Below the pieces are notes generated by a model. It saw only the letters and a program-made list of their open reading frames with translations. It made no database searches and was not told where the DNA came from. This document shows positions 38,934 to 48,082 of a stretch of DNA of 64,000 nt, one piece after another (the stretch's first letter is position 1; each line of letters opens with the position of its first letter). A program made the position numbers and the translations under genes. Source of the stretch: Cryobacterium cryoconiti (GTDB taxonomy: Bacteria > Actinomycetota > Actinomycetes > Actinomycetales > Microbacteriaceae); NCBI RefSeq assembly GCF_004403065.1, contig NZ_SOHA01000032.1:52206-116205 (forward strand). The letters run 5' to 3'.

Positions 38934-40238
38934 ATGTTTGTGGGCATCACCAATTCGCCGCGGGACTATGCCTGGGGTTCGACCACCGCCATCGCGGGTC
39001 TGCTCGGCTACGCCCCGTCGGGCAAGCCCGAAGCCGAACTCTGGCTCGGTGCGCACCCAGGTTCGCCGAGCGTCATCACGGACCCCGCGCAGGTCGGCGG
39101 CCACACCACGTTGCTGGACTGGATCACGGCGTCGCCGGAGGCCGCCCTGGGTGCCCCGCTGGGCGCACCGCTCGGCGCGCCGGCCTCGCCTGCCGCGCCG
39201 CGGTTGTCGTTCCTCCTGAAGATCCTCGCGGCCCAGAGCCCGCTCTCGCTGCAGGCGCATCCGACGTCGGAGCGCGCACGCACGGGCTTCGTCCTGGAGA
39301 ACGCGGCAGGCATTCCGACGGATGCGGCGGACCGCAACTACCGGGACCCGTTCCACAAGCCCGAACTCATTTTCGCCCTCAGCGAGACGTTCGAGGTGCT
39401 GTGCGGTTTCCGTGAACTGCGCGAGATCCGCGGCATCCTGGGTGAATTCCGGGCCCTGGACGTGGCCTCGGACAACCCGCAACCCGGCGCGCTCGACGCA
39501 CTCGAGCGCCGGCTGCTGGGCGACGACGCGTTGCGCGACTGCGTGGACTGGCTGCTCCGCGACGGTCGCGGCGGCGACTCCGGTGAGGTGGCCTGGCTGG
39601 TGGAACGGGTGGTCGCGCTCGCCGAGAGCGCGGCCGAGCTGGCCGCAGACGGTGCGATCCTCGACTACCCGCTGGAACTCGCCACCGTGCGGGATCTCGC
39701 CCGCGCCTACCCGGGTGACCCCGGCATCGTGATCTCGCTGCTGACGAACCGGGTGTCGCTGAAGCGCGGTGAGGTGCTGTACCTGCCGGCCGGCAACATC
39801 CACGCCTACCTGTCCGGCCTCGGCGTGGAGCTGATGGCCTCGTCGGATAACGTGTTGCGCGGTGGGCTGAGCCCCAAGCACATCGACGTCGACGAGCTGC
39901 TCGAGGTGCTCGACTTCACCCCGCTGCCCGTGCCGTACCTGCCGCCGGTGGTGTCGTCGCCGGGCGTCTCGGAGTACCACCCCGACGTCGACGACTTCGT
40001 GCTGGTGCACATCGCGGCGGAGGCGGCGGCCGCGTCGGGCGCTGACGGCGGGGTGCCGATGCGGCAGTTCACGCTGACGGGACCCGCCATCGCCATCTGC
40101 ACGGCCGGGGGATTCCTCGTGGCCGGTGCGGGGGCATCCGTCGCCCTCAAACGCGGCGAGTCGGTCTACATCACGCCCGACGAGGGCACGCTCACCTTCG
40201 CCGGTGTCGGCGACGTCTTCCTGGCCACGACCCCCTAG
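38934..40238 (+). CDS. manA: Mannose-6-phosphate isomerase, class I (ManA)
   Basis: ManA interconverts fructose-6-P and mannose-6-P using zinc. The 434-aa protein has 'SPLSLQAHPTSERA' (zinc Gln/His), 'DPFHKPELIFALSETFEVLCGFRE' (zinc Glu) and 'YLPAGNIHAYLSGLGVELMASSDNVLRGGLSPKHID'. ATG 38934 has AGGAG 6 nt upstream. In other actinobacteria manA lies next to a phosphomannomutase gene, but here the phosphomannomutase-like gene is 20 kb away and looks inactive. Confidence 0.93.
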   Translation: MFVGITNSPRDYAWGSTTAIAGLLGYAPSGKPEAELWLGAHPGSPSVITDPAQVGGHTTLLDWITASPEAALGAPLGAPLGAPASPAAPRLSFLLKILAAQSPLSLQAHPTSERARTGFVLENAAGIPTDAADRNYRDPFHKPELIFALSETFEVLCGFRELREIRGILGEFRALDVASDNPQPGALDALERRLLGDDALRDCVDWLLRDGRGGDSGEVAWLVERVVALAESAAELAADGAILDYPLELATVRDLARAYPGDPGIVISLLTNRVSLKRGEVLYLPAGNIHAYLSGLGVELMASSDNVLRGGLSPKHIDVDELLEVLDFTPLPVPYLPPVVSSPGVSEYHPDVDDFVLVHIAAEAAAASGADGGVPMRQFTLTGPAIAICTAGGFLVAGAGASVALKRGESVYITPDEGTLTFAGVGDVFLATTP

Positions 40239-40260
40239 CCCGTCCCGCCCCTCACCAATT

Positions 40261-40329
40261 CGACGGAGATTTTGGCCGAAAACCCGGTATTCACCGGTTT
40301 CCGGGCCATCTGCAGCAAATTCTCCGTCG
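40261..40329. repeat. Palindromic element, copy A
   Basis: CGACGGAGA (40261-40269) pairs with TCTCCGTCG (40321-40329). An inner imperfect stem lies around a central GTATTC: TGGCC...CCGGT against ACCGG...GGCCA. Its left part (GGAGATTTT, then GAAA, then CCGGTATTC) recurs at 58101-58161. This fills much of the 249-nt gap after manA. Confidence 0.7.
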
Positions 40330-40487
40330 GATTCGTTATCCGTGCCGTGCCGTGTCGGGTTCGTTCGGATGCGTGCGTGCCTGCAATCGGGAACGGCGGG
40401 ACCTCCCCAGACTGCGACGGCGGCGCGCTGTGCACAGGGTGACGGATGCCGCGCCGCGGGTCGATCCACGCTGCGAGGCTTCGGGCC

Positions 40488-40847
40488 ATGCGCACGCTCG
40501 CCAGGGACATCGTCGACCACGGACTCTTCGTCAAGCGCGCCACACTCCGCGCCCGAGGCTGGAGCGATGGTCATCTCCGCGCTGAGGTGAGCCGGGGAAC
40601 GATCGTCCGGGTGCGCAAGGGCTGGTACTCCGTGCCGTGGGCGCCGCCGTCGGCAATCGAGGCGTTCCGGATCGGCGGGTGGCTGACCGGATTGAGCAGT
40701 CTGAAGTCCTACGGGATCTGGACCCCGACCACCGCCAAACTCCACGTGAGCGTGCCCAGTGCCGCGCGCGGATTGCGGCGACGGAACTCGAGGACGACTA
40801 CCTGCGCAAACCCTCGCCGGCATTCCCGCCATTCCCTGAACGGATGA
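40488..40847 (+). pseudogene. Truncated AbiEi-like (wHTH) protein remnant
   Basis: The open frame gives 'MRTLARDIVDHGLFVKRATLRARGWSDGHLRAEVSRGTIVRVRKGWYSVP', the N-terminal winged-helix part seen in AbiEi-like antitoxin-domain proteins of about 300 aa, many of which end in a DUF559 nuclease domain. After about residue 105 the frame turns into Arg/Ser-rich filler, while the next frame reads 'IAATELEDDYLRKPSPAFPPFPER'. This suggests a frameshift plus loss of the 3' end. GAGG lies 9 nt before ATG 40488. I see no nuclease part downstream. Confidence 0.62.
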
Positions 40848-41080
40848 CCCGGGCCCGTCGCCGCGTCGGCTAGCGGTCGGTCGGTCCCGCTGCGGCATCC
40901 GCTGCCACTCGCCCACACGGGCGCCCGGGCAGCCCGGGTGCCCGGCACCGGCACCGGCACCATCCTCCGTCTCCCGTCCCCGACGACCGGCCGCGCCGAC
41001 ATCCCGGATCGACCCCTCTGCCGGAGGCTAGGCTTGTGGGGCGGCAGTGCCCTATTGCCGTCAGATCTTGCGAGGTTCAG
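40848..41080 (+). other. Non-coding gap upstream of galE with hairpins
   Basis: There is no gene here. The gap holds an 11-bp stem GGGCGCCCGGG/CCCGGGTGCCC (40919-40943, loop CAG, one G-U), a GGCACC triplet run, a possible -10 TAGGCT (41029-41034) and a small hairpin near 41043-41062. The stem could end transcription of the decayed gene upstream. Confidence 0.55.
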
Positions 41081-42052
41081 ATGGCTTGGCTTGTCACCGG
41101 AGGCGCCGGCTACATCGGCTCCCACATCGTTCGTGCGTTCCTCGAGGAAGGCATCGAGGTGGTCGTCATCGACGACCTCTCCAGCGGGCACGCCGATTTC
41201 GTGCCGGACGGGGTTCCCTTCATTCGGGGCACGATCCTCGACCGCGATCTGCTGATGCGCACGTTCGCCGAGCACACCATCTCCGGCGTTGTGCACGTGG
41301 CCGGTTACAAGTACGCCGGCGTCTCGGTACAACGTCCGCTGCACACCTACGAGCAGAACGTCACGGCCATGGCCACGCTGCTGTCGGCCATGCAGGAATC
41401 CCAGGTCAAACGGATGGTGTTCTCCTCGAGCGCGGCCGTCTACGGCACCCCGCACACCGACCTGGTCACCGAGGACACCCCGAAGAGCCCCGAATCCCCC
41501 TACGGGGAGTCGAAGCTGATCGGCGAGTGGCTGCTGCGCGACCAGGCCGTCGCCGCCGAGCTGAGCTACACCGCACTGCGCTACTTCAATGTGGTCGGCT
41601 CCGGTGCGCTCGACCTGCGCGACACCAGCCCGCACAACCTCTTCCCCCTGGTCTTCGACGCCCTGATGGAGGGACGCACACCGAGCATCAACGGCAACGA
41701 CTACGCCACCCCCGACGGAACCTGCGTGCGCGACTACATCCACGTGGCCGACCTGGCCGTCTCGCACGTTGCGGCGGCTCGCCGACTCGACGCCGGCACG
41801 CCCGTGCTGCCCGTGTACAACCTCGGCAGCGGCGACGGGGTGTCGGTGGGCGAAATCATGTCGACCGTGTCCGCCGTGACCGGGATCGACTTCGAGCCCG
41901 TGATCGGCCCGCGCCGCGCCGGGGACCCCGACCGGATCGTCGCCTCCGGTGACCTTGCCGCCCGCGATCTGGACTGGGTCATGCGCCACACGCTGAGCGA
42001 AATGGTGCGGAGCGCCTGGGAATCCCGACAGGCGGCATCCGTCACCGGGTAG
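41081..42052 (+). CDS. galE: UDP-glucose 4-epimerase (GalE)
   Basis: The product has 323 aa: 'WLVTGGAGYIGSHIVRAFLEEG', 'VVHVAGYKYAGVSVQRP', 'VFSSSAAVYG', 'SPYGESKLIGEWLL' (YxxxK), 'RYFNVVGSGA' and 'GTCVRDYIHVADLAVSHV'. These are all GalE hallmarks, and it is closer to GalE consensus than the 22.4-kb copy. ATG 41081 has GAGG about 5 nt upstream. It stands alone, with a 168-nt gap before whiB. It would supply UDP-galactose for surface glycans. Confidence 0.9.
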   Translation: MAWLVTGGAGYIGSHIVRAFLEEGIEVVVIDDLSSGHADFVPDGVPFIRGTILDRDLLMRTFAEHTISGVVHVAGYKYAGVSVQRPLHTYEQNVTAMATLLSAMQESQVKRMVFSSSAAVYGTPHTDLVTEDTPKSPESPYGESKLIGEWLLRDQAVAAELSYTALRYFNVVGSGALDLRDTSPHNLFPLVFDALMEGRTPSINGNDYATPDGTCVRDYIHVADLAVSHVAAARRLDAGTPVLPVYNLGSGDGVSVGEIMSTVSAVTGIDFEPVIGPRRAGDPDRIVASGDLAARDLDWVMRHTLSEMVRSAWESRQAASVTG

Positions 42053-42139
42053 CCGCGGCGACCAAACAAATCCGAACGATTTGCGCTCTTGGGCGAGTCG
42101 AAACTCTCCAGCGAATATTGAGGGTTTACTATCTGCGAC

Positions 42140-42168
42140 TTGACGGCAAGGAATTACACGGCTGTAAT
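42140..42168 (+). promoter_or_regulatory. Strong promoter of whiB
   Basis: TTGACG (42140-42145), a 17-bp spacer and TGTAAT (42163-42168) form a near-consensus vegetative promoter. The expected start site is about 45 nt upstream of the ATG. Confidence 0.85.
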
Positions 42169-42169
42169 T
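42152..42169. promoter_or_regulatory. Palindrome inside the whiB promoter
   Basis: AATTACA-CGGC-TGTAATT is a perfect 7-4-7 inverted repeat covering the spacer and the -10. It is well placed to be a repressor site. I cannot name the regulator. Confidence 0.65.
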
Positions 42170-42220
42170 AGGGCTGACGCGTAATTTTGGGGCACATTTT
42201 GCAGTGGGGTGGATGACGAT

Positions 42221-42541
42221 ATGGCGCTATCAGAGTCTCGTGCCGGGGTACCGGAGGACTGGTTCGTAGATCCGGTCCGTCTCGGCGTACCCGGTGTTCG
42301 CACAGATGCGGGCGACGGTGATCCTTTGTCGTGGCAGTCGGATTCGCTCTGCGCGCAGACCGACCCGGAGGCATTCTTTCCGGAAAAGGGCGGGTCGACC
42401 CGCGATGCCAAGAAGATTTGCTCGTCGTGCGAGGTGCGAACCCAGTGCCTGCAGTACGCGCTGGCGAACGACGAACGATTCGGCATCTGGGGTGGGCTTT
42501 CCGAGCGGGAGCGCCGCAAGTTGCGCAAGCGCGCCAGCTAG
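42221..42541 (+). CDS. whiB: WhiB family iron-sulfur transcription factor (WhiB2/WhmD-like)
   Basis: The 106-aa protein has the four [4Fe-4S] Cys in C-x22-C-x2-C-x5-C ('LCAQTDPEAFFPEKGG...KICSSCEVRTQCLQYAL'), the 'FGIWGGLSERERRKL' turn and a basic end 'RKLRKRAS'. Actinobacteria carry whiB2 (needed for septation) in this neighbourhood next to wall genes. ATG 42221 has GGGGTGGA 7 nt upstream; GTG 42209 is a weaker alternative. Confidence 0.95.
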   Translation: MALSESRAGVPEDWFVDPVRLGVPGVRTDAGDGDPLSWQSDSLCAQTDPEAFFPEKGGSTRDAKKICSSCEVRTQCLQYALANDERFGIWGGLSERERRKLRKRAS

Positions 42542-42604
42542 GCAGGATCTGCTGCGGTTTCGAGGCTCGCCCTCAACATTGCCCCGTATCGGGCCCGATC
42601 CACT

Positions 42605-42610
42605 TAGGCT
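42605..42610 (+). promoter_or_regulatory. Candidate -10 for a leaderless giant GT2 gene
   Basis: TAGGCT lies 9 nt upstream of ATG 42620, and there is no Shine-Dalgarno. This fits a leaderless transcript separate from whiB. Confidence 0.5.
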
Positions 42611-42619
42611 GTTCTCCAT

Positions 42620-45600
42620 ATGCATGCCAGAGTCACCGCCATCCTTGTCGCCCGTAACGGCGCGAAACACCTCAAGAGAACCCTCGAGGCGCTGAGCCGC
42701 CAGACGCGCCAGCCCGACGTCGTGATCATGGTCGACTGCGGTTCGACCGACCAGACGTCGGAGCTTCTCGCTGCCTACGGCCCGACTCACTACATCTCTG
42801 CGGATGCCGCACTCAGCTTCGGCGAGGCCATCGCCACGGCCGTCCGGGTCGTCGCGCCCCCGGAATCCGACCGCGAGATGCTGTGGCTCCTCGCTCAGGA
42901 CAGCGCGCCCGAGCCTGGTGCACTGGCGGCCCTGCTCGGCGAACTCGAGATCGCACCATCCGTCGCCGTGGCCGGTCCGAAGGTCATGCACTGGGACGCC
43001 GGCGACTACATCCATGACTTCGGCCAGTCCCTGACGCCCGGCGGGACGACCGTCACCCTGGTGGAGAGCGAACTCGACCAGGGCCAGCATGACGGTATGA
43101 GCGATGTGCTCGGCGTCAGTGCCGGGGGAATGCTGGTGCGCCACATCGTCTGGCAGCAACTGGGCGGTTTCGACCCGGCGCTGCCGTCGGCGGACGACTC
43201 CCTCGACTTCTGCGTTCGGGTGCGGATGGCCGGCTACCGCGTCTCCGGCGTCGCCGCGGCCCAGGTGGCCACGGCCGGCGACGGTATTGCCGGCGCCAGC
43301 GGTTCCTCCCGGGGCCGCGCCCGCCGCAAGAGGCTGCGCACCATGCGGGCCGCGCAACTGCATCGCCGCCTCGTCTACTCTCCGGGCTGGATGATCCCGT
43401 TCCACTGGCTGGCGATGGTTCCCCTCGCGGTGCTGCGCTCGTTCGTGCAGCTCCTGCAGAAGGAGCCGGGCGCCATCCCGGGCGAGTACTCGGCCGCGTT
43501 CGCCACCGCCTTCAGCGGCCTCCGGGTGCGCGCAGCCCGGCGCCGCTTCGGGGCCACCCGCACGCTGGGCTGGAGTTCGATCGCGTCGCTGCGCGTGCCC
43601 GCGGCCGAGGTGCGACGACGCCAGGCCCTCCGGCGTGAAGCCAGCCTGACCGGTGTGAACCCTGAGGTGCCCGAGATCCGCTTCCTCTCCGGCGGCGGCG
43701 CCTGGACCGTTCTCGCCGCCCTGGTCGCCGGACTCATCGTCCTCGCGCCTCTGATCGGCGCCCGCACCCTGACCGGCGGCGGTCTGCTGCCCCTCGCTTC
43801 CACTCCCGCCGAACTCTGGCAGAGCATCGGCTACGGCTGGCGCGACATCGGCCTCGGCTTCGTCGGCGGCGCCGACCCGTTCGCCTCGGTGCTGGCCGTG
43901 ATCGGCTCGCTCACCTTCTGGGCACCCTCCTTCTCCCTCGTGCTGCTCTACTTCCTGGCCCTGCCGCTGGCCGCCCTCGGCGCCTGGCTGGCTGCGACCC
44001 GGCTCTCCGAGCGCGCCTCCATCCGCGCCATCGCCGCCGTGCTCTGGATGCTCGCGCCCACCTTCCTCAGCGCCCTCGCGGCAGGCCGGCCGGCCGCGAT
44101 CCTCGTGCACCTGCTGCTGCCGTGGCTCTTCTTCGCCGGGTTCATGGCCGCCCGATCCTGGTCGGCCTCCGCCTCCGCAGCCCTCCTTTTCGCCGCGATC
44201 GTGGCCGCAGCCCCGTCGCTCGCGCCCGCGCTCCTCGTGGTCTGGCTGATCGCCATGCTGGTCAGCGGTCGCAGCGGGATGCGGTTCATCGGAATCCCCT
44301 TGCCTGCCCTCGCCCTGGCGGCGCCGCTGATCTGGGACCAGGGTCTGCGCGGCAACTGGCTGGCCCTCCTTGCCGACCCGGGCGTGCCTCTGCCGGGACC
44401 CGACGTGTCGGTGTGGCAGCTGCTGCTCGGCTTCCCGACCGGCCAGCTCGGCGGCTGGACCCCGCTGCTCGAAACGCTCGGCCTGCCCGGCGTCGACGCC
44501 TTCGTGCTCGTGCCGGTACTGCTGGTGCCGCTCGCCGCGCTCGGCGTGCTCGCCCTGTTCCTGCCCGGCGCCCGCGGTGCGAGCTTCTCACTGCTGACCG
44601 CCCTGCTCGGCGCGGCCACGGCCATCGCCGCGAGCCAGCTGCACCTCACCGCGATCGGCGGCCAGACGGCCGCGATCTGGGCTGGTACCGGCCTCAGCCT
44701 CTACTGGCTCGGCCTGATCGGCGCGGTGGTCTTCGCGTTGCGCGGGATGCGCCGTTTCGCGATCGCACCGGCCGTCACCGCGATCGTCGCGCTGGTGATC
44801 GTGGTGGCACCCCTGGTCGCGGCCCTGCCGCTCGGCACCAGCGTGGTTCGCGAGGGCATCGACCGCACCCAGCCCGCGTTCGTCAGCGCTGAGGCGCAGA
44901 CGGATGCCCGCGTCGGCACCCTGCAGATCGTTCCTCAGCCCGACGGTGGAATCCTTGCCACCATCGTGCGCGGATCCGGCGCCACCCTGAACGCCCAGTC
45001 CACCCTCAGCAGCACCGACTCGTCCCTGTCCGCACGCGAGGAGGAGTTGGCCACGCTGGCCGGCAATCTCGCGTCGCGCAGCGGGCTCGACGGCGCGGCG
45101 GGACTGGCCGACTTCGGCATCCGTTTCGTGTTGCTCCGCCCGGCCGCCGTCACCGTGACCAGCCCCGGCGCCGCGGAATCGGCCACCCCGGAAGCCGCCG
45201 AAACCCTCGGTCGCACGACAACCGCCCTCGACGGCAACGCCGCGCTCGCCCCTGTGGGCGACACGGTCTTCGGCCGGCTCTGGCAGTACGAGGTGACGGA
45301 TGCCCCGGTCGCCACGGCCGAGAACGGCGCCATCCCGGCGAACGCCGGTGGCACCCTCGGGTTCGTGTTCTTCCTGATCGCCGTTCTCGTGGTCGGCGCC
45401 ACCGTGCTTCTGTCCCTGCCGACCGGCGCCGGTCCGGAAGCGGTACGGCAGGCCAGCCGGGACGCCATCCGTAATACGGCCAAGGCCCGAACCAAGGAGA
45501 GCAAGCGCCTCGCGAAGGCCGCAGCCCGCAAGAAAACGGGCCATGCACCCGCCGCGGCGCCCGACGGACCCGACGCGGTGATCCACGCTGCCCCGTCCGA

Positions 45601-45760
45601 CGGCACCCCCGCCGATCCTTCCTCAACCGACACCGGCACCGACACCGGCACCGACACTGGCACCGCACCGGCCGCGTCCGATACCGCTGCCGCCGACGAC
45701 AGCACCGGAGACCCCGGCACCCCTGCATCCCGTTCGGAGGAACACGACCATGCCCAGTAA
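42620..45760 (+). CDS. Giant GT2 plus multi-TM membrane protein
   Basis: The product has 1046 aa. Residues of about 1-230 form a GT-A domain: 'VTAILVARNGAKHLKRTLEALSRQTRQPDVVIMVD', 'LLAQDSAPEPGALAAL' at the metal site and 'LGGFDPALPSADDSLDFCVRVRMAGYRV'. A basic linker and about 10-12 membrane segments (about 265-730) follow, then an extracytoplasmic region, another TM near residue 910 and a basic Lys/Arg stretch. The end is an Asp-Thr-Gly repeat (12-bp units, 45629-45664). GT2-membrane proteins like this sit between whiB and a DUF5719 gene in Microbacteriaceae and are assigned to wall-glycan synthesis. The stop overlaps the next gene by 11 nt. Confidence 0.85.
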   Translation: MHARVTAILVARNGAKHLKRTLEALSRQTRQPDVVIMVDCGSTDQTSELLAAYGPTHYISADAALSFGEAIATAVRVVAPPESDREMLWLLAQDSAPEPGALAALLGELEIAPSVAVAGPKVMHWDAGDYIHDFGQSLTPGGTTVTLVESELDQGQHDGMSDVLGVSAGGMLVRHIVWQQLGGFDPALPSADDSLDFCVRVRMAGYRVSGVAAAQVATAGDGIAGASGSSRGRARRKRLRTMRAAQLHRRLVYSPGWMIPFHWLAMVPLAVLRSFVQLLQKEPGAIPGEYSAAFATAFSGLRVRAARRRFGATRTLGWSSIASLRVPAAEVRRRQALRREASLTGVNPEVPEIRFLSGGGAWTVLAALVAGLIVLAPLIGARTLTGGGLLPLASTPAELWQSIGYGWRDIGLGFVGGADPFASVLAVIGSLTFWAPSFSLVLLYFLALPLAALGAWLAATRLSERASIRAIAAVLWMLAPTFLSALAAGRPAAILVHLLLPWLFFAGFMAARSWSASASAALLFAAIVAAAPSLAPALLVVWLIAMLVSGRSGMRFIGIPLPALALAAPLIWDQGLRGNWLALLADPGVPLPGPDVSVWQLLLGFPTGQLGGWTPLLETLGLPGVDAFVLVPVLLVPLAALGVLALFLPGARGASFSLLTALLGAATAIAASQLHLTAIGGQTAAIWAGTGLSLYWLGLIGAVVFALRGMRRFAIAPAVTAIVALVIVVAPLVAALPLGTSVVREGIDRTQPAFVSAEAQTDARVGTLQIVPQPDGGILATIVRGSGATLNAQSTLSSTDSSLSAREEELATLAGNLASRSGLDGAAGLADFGIRFVLLRPAAVTVTSPGAAESATPEAAETLGRTTTALDGNAALAPVGDTVFGRLWQYEVTDAPVATAENGAIPANAGGTLGFVFFLIAVLVVGATVLLSLPTGAGPEAVRQASRDAIRNTAKARTKESKRLAKAAARKKTGHAPAAAPDGPDAVIHAAPSDGTPADPSSTDTGTDTGTDTGTAPAASDTAAADDSTGDPGTPASRSEEHDHAQ

Positions 45761-47201
45761 ACGCGCAGCAGCCCTCTTCGGGGCGCGGGCCGTGGCCGGA
45801 CTGGTCGGTATCGGCGTCATCGTCGCATCCGTCGGCGCCGCCGGGCTGATCGACTGGCCCACCGTGGACGCGACACCGTCGTCTGTGATCGTGTCGCCGA
45901 CGCCCAGCGAGCAGCAGCGGGTCTGCCCGGGGCCGCTCCTCACCCGGGCCGAAGACTCCAGCCAGGCGCAGTCCGTGAGTTCGGTCGGAGCGGCCGCAGC
46001 CGTCTTCGGCGCACGGCAGGCAGCGGCCGACGCCGACTGGATCCAGCCGGAAGCCACCGACCTGGCGGCCCCCGACAATGCGAACACCTCCGGCGCTCCG
46101 CTGCTCCTGCGCGTGCCGACACCGCCGGGATCCGCGGCGGCTCCTCTGGTCGCCGGCAGCCAATCCCAGACTGCGGCCGGGGAAACGCTGGGCGGGCTGG
46201 CCGTTGCGGGCTGCGGCGAGGCGGCCGGTGACAGCTGGCTCGTCGGCGGGTCCACCGACGTGGGACGCACCAGCCTCGTGCTGCTCAGCAATCCCACCAC
46301 GGTCGTCGCCACCGTCGACCTGACCGTTTTCGGCGAGACCGGCGAGGTGGATGCGCCCGGTTCGACCGGCATCCTCGTTCAGCCGGGCTCGCAGCGCGTC
46401 GTCTCCCTCGCCGGGCTGGCCCCCAACCTCCGGTCGCCCGTCGTGCACATGGAGTCGCAGGGCGGCCAGGTGGCTGCCACTCTCCAGCAGAGCATCGTGC
46501 GCGGGCTCGAACCCGGCGGCGTCGACCTCATCGGCGTCTCGAGCGGGCCAGCCGATTCGCAGGTCATCGCGGGTGTGCTCGTGACGGCGGGAACCGGGGC
46601 GGATGCTGCCACCGAGGTCGGCGGCCTCGCCGACGACGTGACGAGCGTGCGGGTGCTCGTGCCCGGAACGGAGCCGGCCACGGTGCAGATCGGTGTGACG
46701 GATGCCTCCGGTCAGGCCGGGGGTTCGTCGCTTCAGGTCGACATCCAGCCCGGAGTGGCCACCGAGGTGCCTCTGACCGGACTGGCCACCGGCACCTATT
46801 CGCTGAAACTGACCGCGAGCGAGCCGATCGTGGCGGCGGCGCAGAGCTCGGCAGCGGGCTCAGCGGGCCGCGACTTCTCCTGGTTCGCGTCGTCGGATTC
46901 CCTCACCGACGAGTTCCTGGTGGCGACCGCGGACGGCCCGTCGCCGCAACTCAACCTGGTCAACACCGGCAGCTCGGACGCGACCTACGCGGTCGCCCCG
47001 GAACAGGGCGAACCTCTCTCGGTGACGGTTCCGGCCGGCGGAGCGGCCACCCTGGCGGTCGCCGTGGCAGAGCGGTACGTCGTCACCGGCGGTGACTCGA
47101 CCGTGGCCTCCGTGGCCTACTCCGGAGACGGCCTGCTCGCGGCGTTCGCGCTCAGCCAGGCCGGCCCTCTGGCCGCCCCGATCCGCGTCTACCCGCGTTG
47201 A
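45750..47201 (+). CDS. DUF5719 family secreted or membrane-anchored protein
   Basis: The 483-aa protein has one N-terminal membrane anchor ('ARAVAGLVGIGVIVASVGAAGLI', about residues 10-32). A long extracytoplasmic part follows, rich in beta strands and Gly/Ala/Val/Thr. Placement after the giant GT2 matches DUF5719 proteins. GGAGG lies 9 nt before ATG, and the start overlaps the GT2 gene by 11 nt. It probably works with the GT2 at the outer membrane face. The last codon overlaps the phosphorylase start (TGATG). Confidence 0.82.
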   Translation: MPSKRAAALFGARAVAGLVGIGVIVASVGAAGLIDWPTVDATPSSVIVSPTPSEQQRVCPGPLLTRAEDSSQAQSVSSVGAAAAVFGARQAAADADWIQPEATDLAAPDNANTSGAPLLLRVPTPPGSAAAPLVAGSQSQTAAGETLGGLAVAGCGEAAGDSWLVGGSTDVGRTSLVLLSNPTTVVATVDLTVFGETGEVDAPGSTGILVQPGSQRVVSLAGLAPNLRSPVVHMESQGGQVAATLQQSIVRGLEPGGVDLIGVSSGPADSQVIAGVLVTAGTGADAATEVGGLADDVTSVRVLVPGTEPATVQIGVTDASGQAGGSSLQVDIQPGVATEVPLTGLATGTYSLKLTASEPIVAAAQSSAAGSAGRDFSWFASSDSLTDEFLVATADGPSPQLNLVNTGSSDATYAVAPEQGEPLSVTVPAGGAATLAVAVAERYVVTGGDSTVASVAYSGDGLLAAFALSQAGPLAAPIRVYPR

Positions 47202-48082
47202 TGGCCATCGCTGACGTTCGAACCGCCGTCATCGGCGGGTCCGGTCTGTACCGTCTTTTCGACGGGGGAATCGACGCATCCGTCGACGTCGCCACGCCCT
47301 ATGGGCCGACCTCGGCGCCGATCACCATCGGCGTGCGGGCCGGGCAACGTGTCGCCTTCCTGCCGCGGCACGGAGGAGACCACTCGGTGGCGCCGCACCT
47401 GATCAACTACCGGGCCAATATCTGGGCGCTGGCGTCGCTCGGCGTCACAGCCGTGATCTCCTCGTCGGCAGTCGGCGGCGTCAGCCCCGAATACCCGCCG
47501 GGCCGCCTGGTCGTGACGGACCAGTTCATCGACCGCACCTCGGCCCGCGCCGACACCTTCTTCGACCAGGGGACGGTGGCGCACCTGGCCGCCGCCGACC
47601 CGTTCGACCCGGCCCTGCGGCGCCTGGCCATCGGGGCGCTCGAGGCTCTCGGCGAGGACTTCGCGCCCACCGGAACCTGCATCGTGATCCAGGGGCCGCG
47701 GTTCTCGACCCGGGCGGAATCGCTGTGGTACCGCGCCGTCGGGGCACACACCGTCAACATGACGCAGTACCCGGAGGTCGTTCTGGCTGCCGAGCTCAAC
47801 ATGGGCACCGTCAATCTGTCCTTCGTCACCGACTCCGATGCGGGGCTGGCTCCCGCCGTCGACGACGCCGCCGCCGATCCGGACGCGGTCTCCGCCGGGC
47901 TGGTCTTCGAACGCTTGCGGGCTGCCCAGCCGCGCATCCTCGCCGCGATCGACGGCATCCTGCGCGCCCTGCCGGACGAGTACGCGCCGCGTGAGCTGAT
48001 CGACCCGGAGCAGGTGCGCGCCGTGCTCGGCGGGCCGCCGCTTCCCGCCGGCAACCCAGCCTCCGCCGGACACCGCGCGTGA
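47201..48082 (+). CDS. Methylthioadenosine / purine-nucleoside phosphorylase homologue
   Basis: The 293-aa protein has 'TAVIGGSGLYRLFDGG', 'VAFLPRHGGDHSVAPHLINYRANIWAL' (phosphate site), 'ISSSAVGGVSPEYPPGRLVV', 'CIVIQGPRFSTRAESLWYRAVGAHTVNMTQYPEVVLAAELNMG' and 'FVTDSDAG' (Asp at the base-binding site, as in MTA phosphorylases). It would release adenine and 5-methylthioribose-1-phosphate from MTA. In M. tuberculosis the Rv0535 homologue heads the methylthioxylose cluster, as this gene does here. The call between MTA phosphorylase and PNP is not settled by sequence alone. Confidence 0.85.
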   Translation: MAIADVRTAVIGGSGLYRLFDGGIDASVDVATPYGPTSAPITIGVRAGQRVAFLPRHGGDHSVAPHLINYRANIWALASLGVTAVISSSAVGGVSPEYPPGRLVVTDQFIDRTSARADTFFDQGTVAHLAAADPFDPALRRLAIGALEALGEDFAPTGTCIVIQGPRFSTRAESLWYRAVGAHTVNMTQYPEVVLAAELNMGTVNLSFVTDSDAGLAPAVDDAAADPDAVSAGLVFERLRAAQPRILAAIDGILRALPDEYAPRELIDPEQVRAVLGGPPLPAGNPASAGHRA

